A DNA stretch of 64,000 bases from Nitrosomonadales bacterium (GCA_016199835.1 JACQFX010000059.1:1-64000), one strand, 5' to 3'. Counted from the first letter of the stretch, positions 34,413 to 44,278 are shown. Numbers and translations are program-made. Notes: generated by a model from the letters alone, not told the origin.

Positions 34413-34487
34413 ATGGGAAGCAAAGACAAAAAGAAAGAATCAAAGGGCAAGAAACCGCAACCCAAACCTGTACCGGCAGGCAAGTGA
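34413..34487 (+). CDS. Small Lys-rich 24-residue peptide
   Basis: A 24-codon ORF with a strong Shine-Dalgarno AAGGAG (34399-34404) 8 nt before ATG. The peptide is extremely basic (GSKDKKKESKGKKPQPKPVP), with no hydrophobic segment. It lies 49 bp after the Sel1-repeat gene. Such short Lys/Pro peptides may bind nucleic acid, but nothing here proves function. Support rests on the ribosome binding site and the clean start-stop. Confidence 0.4.
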   Translation: MGSKDKKKESKGKKPQPKPVPAGK

Positions 34488-34609
34488 TTTTTATTCCCGA
34501 ATCTGGCGTTCGGCGACGCCTTCGGCGTTAGTGCATAGCTCCAGAAATACTTGCTCTCTGTCGCTGCACGGCGGCAAGTGGTGCACATTCCGCACCCCAT
34601 TCCCGCCTG

Positions 34610-34999
34610 TCAGCAATAGAGTTTTACCATCTTCAGCCCGATGATCCCCAGAACCCCGCAGGCAAACAAAAGTCCGAACAGCGTAGTGTATTTATGCGGG
34701 ATGCCGTGCTTAATGTTGTCGAATAAATTGAAGCTTTCGCCGATCGCCATCAGTCCGCAAAAAACAAAGAACAGGAGACACATGAACATCTGAAAGGAAT
34801 GGACATCGCTGGCATCGAAGCAATATCTCATGCGCATGAGGTCGAAGTCGGTCAGCGTGGCGACCCCCGCAACCAGAAATCCGGTTACCGAAAAGATGAT
34901 CGCAGTTACTCCCCAGAAGTAAGGCGTGCATATCAAGGCGAACGTCCTGTTAATGGATCTCGCCATGGAATCCAACATCCGATCCAGCTTCTTACTCAT
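34610..34999 (-). CDS. Hypothetical membrane protein
   Basis: A 129-residue protein with a short basic N-terminus and three predicted transmembrane segments: about residues 28-50 (PYFWGVTAIIFSVTGFLVAG), 68-85 (FQMFMCLLFFVFCGLMAIGE) and 105-125 (TTLFGLLFACGVLGIIGLKM). It resembles low-affinity iron or small-ion membrane proteins only in general topology; no family is recognised. It is divergent from the downstream secreted-protein gene. Confidence 0.7.
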   Translation of the reverse strand: MSKKLDRMLDSMARSINRTFALICTPYFWGVTAIIFSVTGFLVAGVATLTDFDLMRMRYCFDASDVHSFQMFMCLLFFVFCGLMAIGESFNLFDNIKHGIPHKYTTLFGLLFACGVLGIIGLKMVKLYC

Positions 35000-35169
35000 C
35001 GCTTAAACCCCTATCAAGTGATACCAGCACACAATGTGCATTGTGCCTCAATCCCCGGAAAAACCGAACCAATAATCCGGGAAAGGTCATGGCATGTGCA
35101 AACAATGCCAGTTGGCGGCAATCGTGCTACCCTGCCGCCATCTTCGTGCAGGCTCAAAGGAACGACCCC

Positions 35170-35802
35170 ATGAAAACTATTTGCGCGTTCTTCTTGTGCC
35201 TGGCGTTATCGGTTCATGCCATGGCCGGCACGCCAGCCCCGTCCCTCACGAACCCCGCCATGGTTCCGCACAACCAGAACCTCGCCGCCCTTGCCTATTT
35301 CGGCAGACTCGGGCCGACGGGATGCGGCGTGCGCATCACGGGAGAAACCGAAGACGATCTGTGGATCAACGTGGTACTCAATGTATTCATGCGCGAAACA
35401 AAAGAACCTACGGCAATGTTCAAGGTGGTCGTCAGGAAAGTTCTCAAGAAAGACGGCATCCCCTTATTGCAGGATGGCCGCGCGGTCTTTGCGAATCTGG
35501 GCAGCATACGCAAGGCATGGCTCGAAACCGGTGCGGGAAACCGTTTGCAGCCCGCCACAGGCGGTGAAGCCCTGCACGGCGATGGATATATGACCTCGCT
35601 GGATTTCGGCCAGGCCATGAATCTGTTATCCGAAATAACACAGGCGGAGTTTCGCATCGGATTCCACAGGGGCGAGAACGAAGCCGACACGGTATTTGCC
35701 TTCAATCAGCGCATGAGCCAGACAGAAGCCGACACGCTGACCTCCTGCATGAAAGGGCTGCGCGAGGCAATGGAAGCGCAGAAGCACCGCAACAACCTTT
35801 GA
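35170..35802 (+). CDS. Hypothetical periplasmic protein
   Basis: A 210-residue protein with a clear signal peptide (MKTICAFFLCLALSVHAMAG). The mature part is a mixed alpha/beta domain (CGVRITGETEDDLWINVVLN, FRIGFHRGENEADTVFAFNQ) with two Cys residues that could form a disulphide. No family is recognised. ATG 35170 is used rather than the open extension to 35041, because it starts the signal peptide. It is followed by 115 bp and then dnaE. Confidence 0.75.
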   Translation: MKTICAFFLCLALSVHAMAGTPAPSLTNPAMVPHNQNLAALAYFGRLGPTGCGVRITGETEDDLWINVVLNVFMRETKEPTAMFKVVVRKVLKKDGIPLLQDGRAVFANLGSIRKAWLETGAGNRLQPATGGEALHGDGYMTSLDFGQAMNLLSEITQAEFRIGFHRGENEADTVFAFNQRMSQTEADTLTSCMKGLREAMEAQKHRNNL

Positions 35803-35863
35803 CCTTCGCGCCAATTGCCGCATTGATTTTACGAGGCAAAACAAACACAAATAATCTTTAAGA

Positions 35864-35890
35864 TTTACAGTCGTTCGGCGGTGGTAAAAT
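35864..35890 (+). promoter_or_regulatory. Possible dnaE promoter
   Basis: TTTACA (35864-35869) and TAAAAT (35885-35890) lie 15 bp apart, 28 nt before the dnaE ATG. The spacing is short for sigma-70, so this is only a candidate. Confidence 0.3.
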
Positions 35891-35917
35891 TCTGCCAGAA
35901 ATCATTACTCGCCCGCC

Positions 35918-38900
35918 ATGTCCGCTCCCGCTTTTGTCCACCTGCGCCTGCACAGCGAATACTCCATCGCCGACGGCATCGTGCGCATTCCGGAGGCGGT
36001 TGCAGCCGCGAAACAGGATGCCATGCCCGCGCTGGCGCTCACCGATCTTTCCAATGTATTCGGCCTGGTCAAGTTCTACCAGAGTACGCGCAGCAATGGC
36101 ATCAAACCCATAGCCGGTTGCGACGTGTTCATCAGCAACATGGCCGAACGCGACAAACCATTCCGCTTGCTGCTGCTATGCCAATCCCACGCGGGCTATC
36201 TGCGTTTGTGTGACCTGCTCACGCGCGCCTACCGCGAGAACCAGTATCGCGGCCGACCCGAAGTGCGCAAGGAATGGCTAAGTGCGGGAACAGATGGGCT
36301 GATCGCCTTGTCCGGCGCGCATTACGGCGAAGCGGGCGTTGCATTGCTTAACGGCAACCGGGCTGCGGCGCGCCACATCGCGCAGGAATATGCGGGGCTG
36401 TTCCCCATGCGTTTCTATCTGGAAGTCCAGCGCTACGGCTGCCCGCGCGAGGAAACCCATCTGCGCGCGACAGTGCAAATCGCGGCAGAACTCGGCCTGC
36501 CCGTGGTAGCCACGCATCCGGTGCAGTTCCTCACCATAGACGACTACAAGGCGCACGAAGCGCGCGTGTGCATCGCCGAAGGCTATGTGCTGAACGACAA
36601 GCGCCGCGCCAAGGCTTTTACCGCACAGCAATATTTCAAGACCCAGGCCGAGATGGCGGCACTCTTCGCCGACTTGCCGGAGGCCTTGCAGAACAGCGTG
36701 GAAATCGCCAAACGCTGCAACCTCACGCTGAAACTCGGTAAGCCGCATTTGCCAGACTTCCCCACGCCCAACGGCGAGAGCCTGGAGGAATTTCTGCGCA
36801 GCGAGTCCGAGCGCGGATTGCAGGAACGCATGTTGCAACTGTACCCTGAGGATGCCGAGCGTGCGGCGAAGCTGCCCGAATACAGTGCGCGCCTTACGTT
36901 CGAAGTCAACACCATCATCAATATGAAGTTTCCCGGCTACTTCCTGATCGTGGCCGACTTCATCCGCTGGTCAAAGAATAACGGTGTTCCGGTCGGCCCC
37001 GGTCGCGGCTCCGGCGCCGGTTCGCTGGTAGCCTACAGCCTCGGTATTACCGATCTCGACCCCTTGCGCTATGCCTTGCTGTTCGAGCGCTTCCTCAATC
37101 CAGAACGAGTATCCATGCCCGACTTCGACGTGGATTTCTGTCAGGATGGGCGCGAGCGCGTGATCCAGTATGTGCGGCAGAAATACGGCGCACAGTGCGT
37201 ATCGCAGATTGCCACCTTCGGCACCATGGCATCCAAGGGCGTGATCCGCGACGTAGGACGCGTACTGGATTTTCCTTATGGGCTGTGCGACCGCCTGTCC
37301 AAGCTGGTGCCCATGGACGGGCCCAAGCCGGTGTCGCTGAAGAAGGCGCGCGAACTGGAACCGGAATTCAACGCAATCATCAACAGCGAAGAAGGCGTGG
37401 ACGAGTTGCTTGAACTCGGCGAGCGGCTCGAAGATATGACGCGCAACGTCGGCATGCACGCGGGCGGCGTGCTGATCGCGCCCGGCAAGCTCACCGACTT
37501 CTGTCCGCTGTATTGCGCCGAAGGCAGCGAGAGCGTGGTGAGCCAGTTCGACAAGGACGACGTGGAAGCCGTCGGACTGGTGAAGTTCGACTTTCTGGGG
37601 CTGCGCACGCTGACGATTATTGATTGGGCAGTGAAGTATGTTAATGAACTGGGGAAGGGGGAAGGGGGAAGGGGGAAGGGGAAGGGGAAGGGTAACGGCA
37701 GTGTGGCGGGGGTTTCCCCTTCCCCCTTGAGCACCGAAGGTGCGGTCCCTTCTCCCTTCCCCAGCCATGAAACGGCTACCCCCTTTTCGATTGAGACCAT
37801 TCCGCTCGACGACAAGGCCACCTATGACCGCATCTTCAAGCCCGCGAACACTACCGCCGTGTTCCAGTTTGAATCACGCGGCATGAAAGATACGCTGGTG
37901 AAAGCCAAACCGGATTGCCTGGAAGACCTGATCGCGTTGAACGCGCTGTACCGTCCCGGCCCCATGGATTTCATTCCCGACTACATCAACCGCAAACATG
38001 GGCGCGAGAGCGTGATCATGCCGCATCCCTGCCTGGAGCCGGTGCTTGCCACCACCTACGGCATCATGGTGTATCAGGAACAGGTGATGCAGGCGGCACA
38101 GGTCGCGGCAGGCTACAGTCTCGGCGGTGCGGACATGCTGCGCCGCGCGATGGGCAAGAAGAAGCCGGAAGAGATGGCACAGCAGCGCGCAATCTTCGTC
38201 GAAGGCGCGGCCAGGAACAATATCAACGAAGCGCAGGCGAACAATATCTTCGACACCATGGAGAAGTTCGCGGGCTACGGTTTCAACAAATCGCACGCCG
38301 CCGCCTATTCGCTGGTCGCTTACCAGACCGCATACCTGAAGTGCCACCATCCCGCCGCATTCATGGCCTCGACGCTGACCTCGGAAATGGACAACACCGA
38401 CAAAGTCAGCTTCTTCTACCAGGATGCGGTGCAACAAGGCATAACCATCCTGCCGCCTGACATCAATTCCTCCGGCTACCGCTTCGCCCCCGTGGACGAA
38501 AAAACCATGGCTTATGGACTCGGCGCGATCAAGGGCACGGGCGAAGCGGCGATCGAGAACATCGTCGCGGCGCGCAACAGCGGCCCGTTCAATGATCTGT
38601 TCGATTTTTGCCGCCGAGTAGACAAGCGTATCGTTAATCGCCGCGCCATCGAAGCGCTGATACGCGGCGGCGCGTTCGACCGCATTTCCGATCACCGCCA
38701 CCAGCTCATGGCCTCGCTGGATGCAGCGCTCGGCAGCGCCGAACAACTGGCGCGCGCGGCCAACCAGAACAGCCTGTTCGGCGACGACGTCAGCGTGTCC
38801 ATGCCGGTGATGCTGGCCGACGTGCCGTACTGGGGGGCACGCGAGCGCTTGCAGAACGAAAAACTCGCGCTGGGCTTTTACCTCAGCGGCCATCCCTTCC

Positions 38901-39517
38901 AGGAATACGCAGCGGAACTATCGGACTTCATCAAATACAAACTCAGCGATGTGACGCCCCAGCTTGCCGGGCAGGGAAACAATAACGGCAATGGGCGGCG
39001 CAACAGCGGTGTGCAGGTCGTACTGGCGGGCATCGTCGCGGGGGTGCGCATCCAGCAAACGCGGCGCGGGCGCATGGGCGTGGTCACGCTGGACGACGGT
39101 AGCGCGCAACTCGAAATGACCGTTTTCAACGAAACCTTCGAAGCCAGCCGCCCCTGGATACGCGATGACGAGTTGCTGATCGTGCGTGGCAAAGCCAGCT
39201 TCGACGACTATTCCGGCGGTATGCGCGTGACCGCCGAAGAGCTGTTCGACCTCGCCTCCGCGCGCTCCACTTTCGCCAAGCAGCTGGAGCTGGGCATAGA
39301 TGCAAACAGCAAAATCCGCGTAGCGCAATTGAAAGATTTGTTCTCGGCTTACCGCGATGGAAGATGCCCCGTGCTGATCAATTACCGCAACGGCATAGGC
39401 AGGGCACAATTAAAACTGGGCGAGGAATGGTGCGTCACGCTGCATGACGATCTGATGGGCGGACTGAGAACACTGCTGGGTGAGCATAGCGTGCATATCA
39501 CCTATGCGGCCAGTTGA
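35918..39517 (+). CDS. dnaE: DNA polymerase III alpha subunit, with an in-frame repeat insertion
   Basis: A 1199-residue replicative polymerase. The N-terminal PHP domain (FVHLRLHSEYSIADGIVRIP) is followed by palm-domain aspartates in PDFDVDF (Asp402/Asp404) and the third in VKFDFLGLRTL, a fingers domain, a (HhH)2 region, an OB fold (QVVLAGIVAGVRIQQTRRG) and a C-terminal tau-binding domain. Residues about 578-617 (LGKGEGGRGKGKGK.. to VPSPFPSHETA) come from an A/G-rich inverted repeat inserted between the third aspartate motif and IPLDDKATYDRI. In typical DnaE this is a short loop of the palm. Since the gene is essential, the insertion must be tolerated. Confidence 0.96.
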   Translation: MSAPAFVHLRLHSEYSIADGIVRIPEAVAAAKQDAMPALALTDLSNVFGLVKFYQSTRSNGIKPIAGCDVFISNMAERDKPFRLLLLCQSHAGYLRLCDLLTRAYRENQYRGRPEVRKEWLSAGTDGLIALSGAHYGEAGVALLNGNRAAARHIAQEYAGLFPMRFYLEVQRYGCPREETHLRATVQIAAELGLPVVATHPVQFLTIDDYKAHEARVCIAEGYVLNDKRRAKAFTAQQYFKTQAEMAALFADLPEALQNSVEIAKRCNLTLKLGKPHLPDFPTPNGESLEEFLRSESERGLQERMLQLYPEDAERAAKLPEYSARLTFEVNTIINMKFPGYFLIVADFIRWSKNNGVPVGPGRGSGAGSLVAYSLGITDLDPLRYALLFERFLNPERVSMPDFDVDFCQDGRERVIQYVRQKYGAQCVSQIATFGTMASKGVIRDVGRVLDFPYGLCDRLSKLVPMDGPKPVSLKKARELEPEFNAIINSEEGVDELLELGERLEDMTRNVGMHAGGVLIAPGKLTDFCPLYCAEGSESVVSQFDKDDVEAVGLVKFDFLGLRTLTIIDWAVKYVNELGKGEGGRGKGKGKGNGSVAGVSPSPLSTEGAVPSPFPSHETATPFSIETIPLDDKATYDRIFKPANTTAVFQFESRGMKDTLVKAKPDCLEDLIALNALYRPGPMDFIPDYINRKHGRESVIMPHPCLEPVLATTYGIMVYQEQVMQAAQVAAGYSLGGADMLRRAMGKKKPEEMAQQRAIFVEGAARNNINEAQANNIFDTMEKFAGYGFNKSHAAAYSLVAYQTAYLKCHHPAAFMASTLTSEMDNTDKVSFFYQDAVQQGITILPPDINSSGYRFAPVDEKTMAYGLGAIKGTGEAAIENIVAARNSGPFNDLFDFCRRVDKRIVNRRAIEALIRGGAFDRISDHRHQLMASLDAALGSAEQLARAANQNSLFGDDVSVSMPVMLADVPYWGARERLQNEKLALGFYLSGHPFQEYAAELSDFIKYKLSDVTPQLAGQGNNNGNGRRNSGVQVVLAGIVAGVRIQQTRRGRMGVVTLDDGSAQLEMTVFNETFEASRPWIRDDELLIVRGKASFDDYSGGMRVTAEELFDLASARSTFAKQLELGIDANSKIRVAQLKDLFSAYRDGRCPVLINYRNGIGRAQLKLGEEWCVTLHDDLMGGLRTLLGEHSVHITYAAS
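37650..37763. repeat. A/G-rich inverted repeat inserted in frame in dnaE
   Basis: The left arm (37650-37693) consists of tandem GGGGAAGG(G) units and the right arm (37712-37763) of CCCCTTCCCCC and CCCTTCTCCCTTCCCC blocks, interrupted by TTGAGCACCGAAGGTGCGG, itself a small dyad. The open reading frame is kept throughout. It is the third member of the family seen in bioH and at the ftsK end. Confidence 0.8.
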
Positions 39518-39587
39518 TGGTTATCAACTCAACTCACGACAACATGTATCCTCTGTATGATTGCGCGCTGAAAAACAGGAGCTATCC

Positions 39588-40106
39588 TTGAAAAAAATTA
39601 TATTTCTGATTCTGGTCTGGATGTCCGCGACATCTGCAACCGCATTTGCGGACACGCCCGGCGAGGTGCCGATCGGCGGCTACCTGCGCGAAGCGACCCT
39701 GCATGGTTTCCACGGGGAAACGAAAAAGTTTGCCGACTATCGCGGCAAGCCGCTGATCATCAACGTGTGGGCCAGTTGGTGCAGCCCGTGCCGGGCGGAG
39801 ATGGGATCGCTGAACCGGCTGGCCAAGCGCTATGGCGGGAAACAGTTCAACGTGATCGGCATTTCAACCGACGATTTTGGCGACGCAGCCGAACTGTTCA
39901 TCAGAAAATCAAAAATTTCCTTCCCCAACTTCCTCGACAGCAAAGTGTTTCTGGAAAACATGCTGGGCGCCAACACGATTCCGTTGACCGTGCTGGTGGA
40001 CGCCAATGGCCGCGTACTCGACAAGATTCATGGCGCCCATGAATGGGACAGCCCGGAATTCGTGAAAGGGATAGGCGAGACTTTCAACATCAAGCTGCAG
40101 CGTTAG
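39588..40106 (+). CDS. TlpA-like thioredoxin-fold thiol-disulphide protein
   Basis: A 172-residue secreted protein. The start is taken as TTG 39588, because CAGGAG lies 7 nt upstream and it opens the signal peptide (KKIIFLILVWMSATSATAFA). The thioredoxin fold has the CxxC site in VWASWCSPCRAEM and a cis-proline region NTIPLTVLVDANG. Such TlpA/ResA-type proteins reduce disulphides in the periplasm, for example in apocytochrome c maturation, although here the neighbour is dnaE. It ends shortly before the convergent rluF-like gene. Confidence 0.88.
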   Translation: MKKIIFLILVWMSATSATAFADTPGEVPIGGYLREATLHGFHGETKKFADYRGKPLIINVWASWCSPCRAEMGSLNRLAKRYGGKQFNVIGISTDDFGDAAELFIRKSKISFPNFLDSKVFLENMLGANTIPLTVLVDANGRVLDKIHGAHEWDSPEFVKGIGETFNIKLQR

Positions 40107-40130
40107 GAGCAGTCAGGGCCAGACATTTCC

Positions 40131-40862
40131 CTAAAAACTTTCGTCTTCGCGCAAATAGCGCCACTGTCCCGGCGGCAGATCGCCGAGTTTTATTTTCCCG
40201 ATGCGCACGCGCTTCAAGCCAGTAACTTTCAGGCCCACCAGTTCGCACATGCGGCGGATCTGGCGTTTCTTGCCTTCACGTAAAATGAAACGCAACTGGT
40301 CATCGTTCTGCCAACTGACTTTTGCCGGCTTGAGCGCCTGGCCATCGAGTTTCAGTCCGTGGTTCAGCATGTTCAATCCATTACCGACCAGCTTACCCTG
40401 CACGCGCACCAGATATTCCTTTTCAACGCCGGAGTCTTCCCCTATGAGTTGTTTCGCGATGCGCCCATCCTGCGTCAGCACCAGCAAGCCCTGCGAGTCG
40501 ATGTCCAGGCGGCCTGCTGGAGCAAGGCCTTGCAAATTGTGATGGCTGAAGCGCTGCGGTGATTTGTCTGCGGCAAAGTGCGAAGCTGCGCTGATCAGGG
40601 TGACGGCGGGCTTGTGATTATCCTCGGCCTGCCCGGATACATAACCGACGGGCTTGTTCAGCAGGATGGTGACGCGCGTCTGTTGCTGGTTCTGCGCGGC
40701 GCGATTCAGCGTGATGCGCTGCGTGGGCAGTATCTTGGTGCCAAGTTCGGTGACCGGCTGGCCGTCCACCAGCACCCAGCCGCGCTCGATATAGCTGTCC
40801 GCCTCGCGGCGCGAGCACAGGCTCTGCTCGGACATCAGTTTGGAGAGACGTACTTTTTCCAT
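40131..40862 (-). CDS. rluF: rRNA pseudouridine synthase, RsuA/RluF family
   Basis: A 243-residue enzyme. The N-terminal S4 domain ([20 protein letters not shown]) is followed by the catalytic domain with conserved Asp in [17 protein letters not shown] and the RsuA-family motif [18 protein letters not shown]. It isomerises a uridine in 23S r[17 protein letters not shown] and overall layout favour RluF over RluB, with moderate certainty. ATG 40862 starts the S4 domain; an open extension upstream to 40988 overlaps the neighbouring gene and is not used. Confidence 0.85.
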   Translation of the reverse strand: MEKVRLSKLMSEQSLCSRREADSYIERGWVLVDGQPVTELGTKILPTQRITLNRAAQNQQQTRVTILLNKPVGYVSGQAEDNHKPAVTLISAASHFAADKSPQRFSHHNLQGLAPAGRLDIDSQGLLVLTQDGRIAKQLIGEDSGVEKEYLVRVQGKLVGNGLNMLNHGLKLDGQALKPAKVSWQNDDQLRFILREGKKRQIRRMCELVGLKVTGLKRVRIGKIKLGDLPPGQWRYLREDESF

Positions 40863-40866
40863 CCGT

Positions 40867-41625
40867 TTAATTCCCTGTTGTTGAGCTGCATACTGGACAG
40901 GTTTTGTCCTTGTGCAATCTGACGCTGCGCAGCTCCATGTGCAACGCATCCATGACCAGCAACCTACCTTGCAAGGACGTGCCCGCATCGAGCAGGAGTT
41001 TGAGCGCTTCGGCGGCTTGCAGGCTGCCGATGACGCCGACCAGCGGGGCGAACACGCCCATCACCGCGCAGCGCGTCTCTTCGGATTCGGTCTGCTCCGG
41101 ATACAGGCAATGGTAGCAAGGGCTGTGCGCGTGGCGCAGATCGAACACCGTTACCTGTCCGTCGAAACGCGTGGCAGCGCCGGACACCAGTGGTTTTTTC
41201 AGGCGCACGCAAACCCGGTTGAGCGCATAGCGCGTGGCGAAATTGTCGCTGCAATCAAGCACCACATCGGCCTGTGCCGCCAGCGCCAGCAAGTGCGTTT
41301 CATCTGCGCGTTCCTGTAACACAACGACGCGCACTTCCGGATTTATTTCGGCCAATGCAGCCTGCGCGGATTCGACCTTGGGCCTACCTATGAAGGAAGT
41401 GCGGTGCAGTATCTGGCGCTGCAGGTTGGTGAGATCCACCGTGTCGCCATCGCACAGCGTCAACGTCCCGACCCCACTGGCAGCGAGAAACAGCGCGGCA
41501 GGGCAACCCAGCCCGCCCGCGCCTATCGCCAGCGCATGCGCACCCAGCAGGCGTTGCTGACCCTCGATGCCGATCTCGGGCAGCAGGATGTGGCGGCTGT
41601 AACGCAGTAACTGCTGGTCGTCCAT
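40867..41625 (-). CDS. moeB: HesA/MoeB/ThiF family E1-like adenylyltransferase
   Basis: A 252-residue protein with an [19 protein letters not shown] start, an ATP-binding [14 protein letters not shown] loop, a catalytic-region [10 protein letters not shown] motif and a conserved zinc site (CYHC..CPVC). E1-like enzymes adenylate the C-terminal glycine of ThiS or MoaD for sulfur transfer in thiamine or molybdopterin synthesis. ThiF and MoeB cannot be separated from sequence alone; the symbol is a best guess. It lies 4 nt before the rluF-like gene and 56 bp after ctpA on the same strand. Confidence 0.85.
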   Translation of the reverse strand: MDDQQLLRYSRHILLPEIGIEGQQRLLGAHALAIGAGGLGCPAALFLAASGVGTLTLCDGDTVDLTNLQRQILHRTSFIGRPKVESAQAALAEINPEVRVVVLQERADETHLLALAAQADVVLDCSDNFATRYALNRVCVRLKKPLVSGAATRFDGQVTVFDLRHAHSPCYHCLYPEQTESEETRCAVMGVFAPLVGVIGSLQAAEALKLLLDAGTSLQGRLLVMDALHMELRSVRLHKDKTCPVCSSTTGN

Positions 41626-41647
41626 GCGTTAAGGAAATGTGGGATTT

Positions 41648-41667
41648 CCGGCGGGTCGCCCCGCCGG
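41648..41667. terminator. GC-rich hairpin between ctpA and moeB
   Basis: CCGGCGGG (41648-41655) pairs with CCCGCCGG (41660-41667) over 8 bp with a TCGC loop. On the minus strand it lies 15 nt after the ctpA stop, with no T-run behind it. It may be a weak terminator or an RNA-stabilising stem in a polycistronic message. Confidence 0.4.
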
Positions 41668-41681
41668 GTAAATGGTACGAA

Positions 41682-43085
41682 TTATTTCTTGCCCAGGATG
41701 TTCATGCCCTTGAGCAAATTCATGGCCTGGTTCAACTGGTAATCATTCTTCTCACCGAACACGGGCAACTCCATCTTGCTGCCCTCTTTATCCTTGGGTT
41801 TGTCCGTATTGCTGTCCTTAGGCGTGCTCGATTTGACTTCGTCGCCTGGCTGGCGGTCATTGCTCAGGTGACGCTCCAGATCGGCTTCGCGCAGATGCAG
41901 CGCATTGTCCATGCCTCCGCTCGCGGGATCTTCCACCACGATGTCGGGCACGATGCCCTTGGCCTGAATGGAGCGTCCACCGGGCGTGTAATAACGCGCG
42001 GTGGTGAGCTTGATCGCAGTGTTGTTACCCAGGGGCAAGATGGTCTGCACCGAACCCTTGCCGAAGCTTTGCGTACCCATGATGAGCGCGCGCTTGTGGT
42101 CCTGCAACGCGCCGGACACGATCTCCGAAGCGGAAGCCGAGCCACCGTTCACCAGCACGATCATAGGCACTTCCTTGAAAGCTGCGGGCAACTCCTTGAG
42201 ATAATCTATCTTGCCATCGCCGTGCAGATAATCCTCAGGTGTGGCTGTCAGACGCATCTTGGCATCCTCGGTGCGTCCTTCGGTATAGACCACCAGCGCA
42301 TCCTTGGGCAGGAAGGCGGAAGACACACCCACGGCTGCGGTGAGCAGTCCGCCCGGATTGTTGCGCAGATCCAGCACCAGACCTTTCAGATCGCCCTTGT
42401 TTTCCTTGTACAGATTCTCCAGCGCAGCAGCGAGATTCTCGCCGGTATGCTCTTGGAACTGGGTGATGCGTACAAATGCATAGCCCGGCTCAATCAACTT
42501 GGGCTTGACGCTCTGCACCTTGATGACGGCGCGTGTCAGCGTAAAAGTCAGCGGCTTGGTTTCGTTCTTGCGCAGCACGGTCAGCGTGATCTTGCTGCCC
42601 GGCTTGCCACGCATGTGCTTGACTGCATCATTCAGCGTCAGCCCCTTCACCAGCGTATCGTCCAGCTTGAAGATCAGGTCGCCGGTCTTGATCCCCGCCT
42701 GGAATGCGGGCGTGTCTTCGATAGGCGAGACGACTTTCACCAGCCCGTCTTCCATGCCGACCTCGATGCCCAGTCCGCCGAATTCACCTTGCGTGCCGAC
42801 TTGCAGTTCCTTGAAGCCCTCGGCGTCCAGATAAGCGGAATGCGGGTCCAGCCCGCTCAACATGCCGTTGATAGCTTCGGTGATCAGCTTCTTGTCGCTG
42901 ACCGGCTCCACGTAATCGCTCTTGATGCGCCCGAACACCTCTGAAAAAGTGCGCAACTCCTCGACCGGCAACGTGGTTTCGATGTCTTTATCTTTGTCGG
43001 CGACAGCGGAAAAATGCAGGCTGAGCAAGACACCTGCGATTACACCCAGTACGACCAACCCGGCTTTTTCGATACGACTACGCAT
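41682..43085 (-). CDS. ctpA: C-terminal processing protease (S41 family)
   Basis: A protein of about 467 residues. It has an N-terminal signal/anchor segment (IEKAGLVVLGVIAGVLLSLH), a PDZ domain (GGLGIEVGMEDGLVKVVSPI) and an S41 peptidase core with Ser in GGSASASEIVSGAL and Lys in GTQSFGKGSVQ. The C-terminal tail is charged. Ctp proteases trim periplasmic proteins, often peptidoglycan hydrolases. ATG 43085 has AGG upstream; in-frame starts at 43097 and 43130 are possible. The neighbour envC (peptidoglycan hydrolase activator) is a common partner. Confidence 0.92.
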   Translation of the reverse strand: MRSRIEKAGLVVLGVIAGVLLSLHFSAVADKDKDIETTLPVEELRTFSEVFGRIKSDYVEPVSDKKLITEAINGMLSGLDPHSAYLDAEGFKELQVGTQGEFGGLGIEVGMEDGLVKVVSPIEDTPAFQAGIKTGDLIFKLDDTLVKGLTLNDAVKHMRGKPGSKITLTVLRKNETKPLTFTLTRAVIKVQSVKPKLIEPGYAFVRITQFQEHTGENLAAALENLYKENKGDLKGLVLDLRNNPGGLLTAAVGVSSAFLPKDALVVYTEGRTEDAKMRLTATPEDYLHGDGKIDYLKELPAAFKEVPMIVLVNGGSASASEIVSGALQDHKRALIMGTQSFGKGSVQTILPLGNNTAIKLTTARYYTPGGRSIQAKGIVPDIVVEDPASGGMDNALHLREADLERHLSNDRQPGDEVKSSTPKDSNTDKPKDKEGSKMELPVFGEKNDYQLNQAMNLLKGMNILGKK

Positions 43086-43114
43086 TAATGACCTCATAAA
43101 AAATTGCCATGCTC

Positions 43115-44278
43115 TTAATGAGCAACCCATTTCATCGGATCCATGGGCTGCCCTTCATGGCGCAACTCGAAGTATAAACCGGATTCCTCATTCCCGCCGC
43201 TGTTGCCTACGGCAGCAATGGTGTCGCCCCCGCGCAAAACGTCCCCCACCTGCTTGTACAGTGTTTCATTGTTGCCATACAAACTCATGTAGCCTTTGCC
43301 ATGATCCAGTATCAATAAGTTCCCGAAGCCGCGCAGCCAATCGGCGAATACTACGCGCCCCGCAGCCACCGCCTTGACTGGCTGGTCGGCTGCCGCACGC
43401 AGGAACAGCCCCTTCCACAGCACCGTGCTGTCCGGGCGCGGGCTGCCGAACCTGTTGCTGACCAGGCCTTTCACCGGCAGCACCAGCCTGCCCTTGAGTT
43501 GCTCGAACGGGCTGCCATCGAAATGATCGTCGGGTAGCTTATCGTTGCTGAACAGGTTCCTGCCCTTGGGCTGCGCCAGCATACGGGAAAGCTTATCCAC
43601 CAGTTGCGCCAGACGGGTTTCGTCGCGCTGCAGACGCCCGATCTCGCGGCGCTGCTGCTTGAGTTGCAGCGCGATCTTGCCCAGCATCTGCTGACGGGCG
43701 CGCTTGCCTTTCTCCAGCGTTTTCTTCTGTGAACGCTCTTCCGCCTGCAATGAAGCAATCTCGGCGCTTTTCTGTTTGGTCTGGTCGGTGACTTCATGCA
43801 ACTGGTCGAGATTGGCACGCAAGGTCTTGAGCAAATCGGCCCGGCTGCGCGCGATGTACTCGTAATACTGCATCTCGCGTGCCGCCTGATTGGGGTCGCG
43901 GTTGTCAAGCAGCAACTTCAGGTATTCCTGCTGCCCGCCCAGATATTGCCGGTAAAGCAAGTTACCCAGCAATGTCTGCTGCCCCTGGATGTCCTGATCC
44001 AGATGATGTCCTTGTTGCTGCAATTGCTTCAGGGTTTGCTCTGCTTCGCGTTGTTGCTGTGCCAGCTCCGCCAGCTTGCGGTTGCTATCGCTGATGGCGC
44101 GCTCCGACTCGCGCAGTGCGTCCGCTGCTTCGGTTCTGGATTCACTGGTTTTTTCCAGTTCATGTTGCAGGCTGGCGATGCGCTTGCGCAGGCTGTCCAG
44201 CTTGTCCTGCTGCGAGGCCTGTGCGCTGCTCACCGACAGGCACAGGCACAGCAGCGCTAAACGCAGGCAAAGACTCAC
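43115..44278 (-). CDS. envC: Murein hydrolase activator EnvC
   Basis: A 387-residue periplasmic protein. A signal peptide is followed by a long coiled coil (about residues 25-260, [20 protein letters not shown] and onward) and a C-terminal degenerate LytM domain ([20 protein letters not shown]). The usual zinc-binding residues of active LytM enzymes are replaced ([10 protein letters not shown] has Tyr where HxH is expected), as in E. coli EnvC, which only activates AmiA/AmiB. It begins at GTG 44278, overlapping the gpmI stop by 4 nt, a frequent gpmI-envC-ctpA order. Confidence 0.92.
   Translation of the reverse strand: MSLCLRLALLCLCLSVSSAQASQQDKLDSLRKRIASLQHELEKTSESRTEAADALRESERAISDSNRKLAELAQQQREAEQTLKQLQQQGHHLDQDIQGQQTLLGNLLYRQYLGGQQEYLKLLLDNRDPNQAAREMQYYEYIARSRADLLKTLRANLDQLHEVTDQTKQKSAEIASLQAEERSQKKTLEKGKRARQQMLGKIALQLKQQRREIGRLQRDETRLAQLVDKLSRMLAQPKGRNLFSNDKLPDDHFDGSPFEQLKGRLVLPVKGLVSNRFGSPRPDSTVLWKGLFLRAAADQPVKAVAAGRVVFADWLRGFGNLLILDHGKGYMSLYGNNETLYKQVGDVLRGGDTIAAVGNSGGNEESGLYFELRHEGQPMDPMKWVAH

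Noticed and set aside
34509-34535. GGCGTTCGGCGACGCC-like hairpin after the Lys-rich ORF
   Set aside because: Several competing short pairings and no T-run; not convincing as a terminator.
40863-40988. N-terminal extension of the rluF-like gene
   Set aside because: Overlaps moeB in another frame, Cys/Trp/Arg-rich shadow, and the S4 domain starts at 40862.
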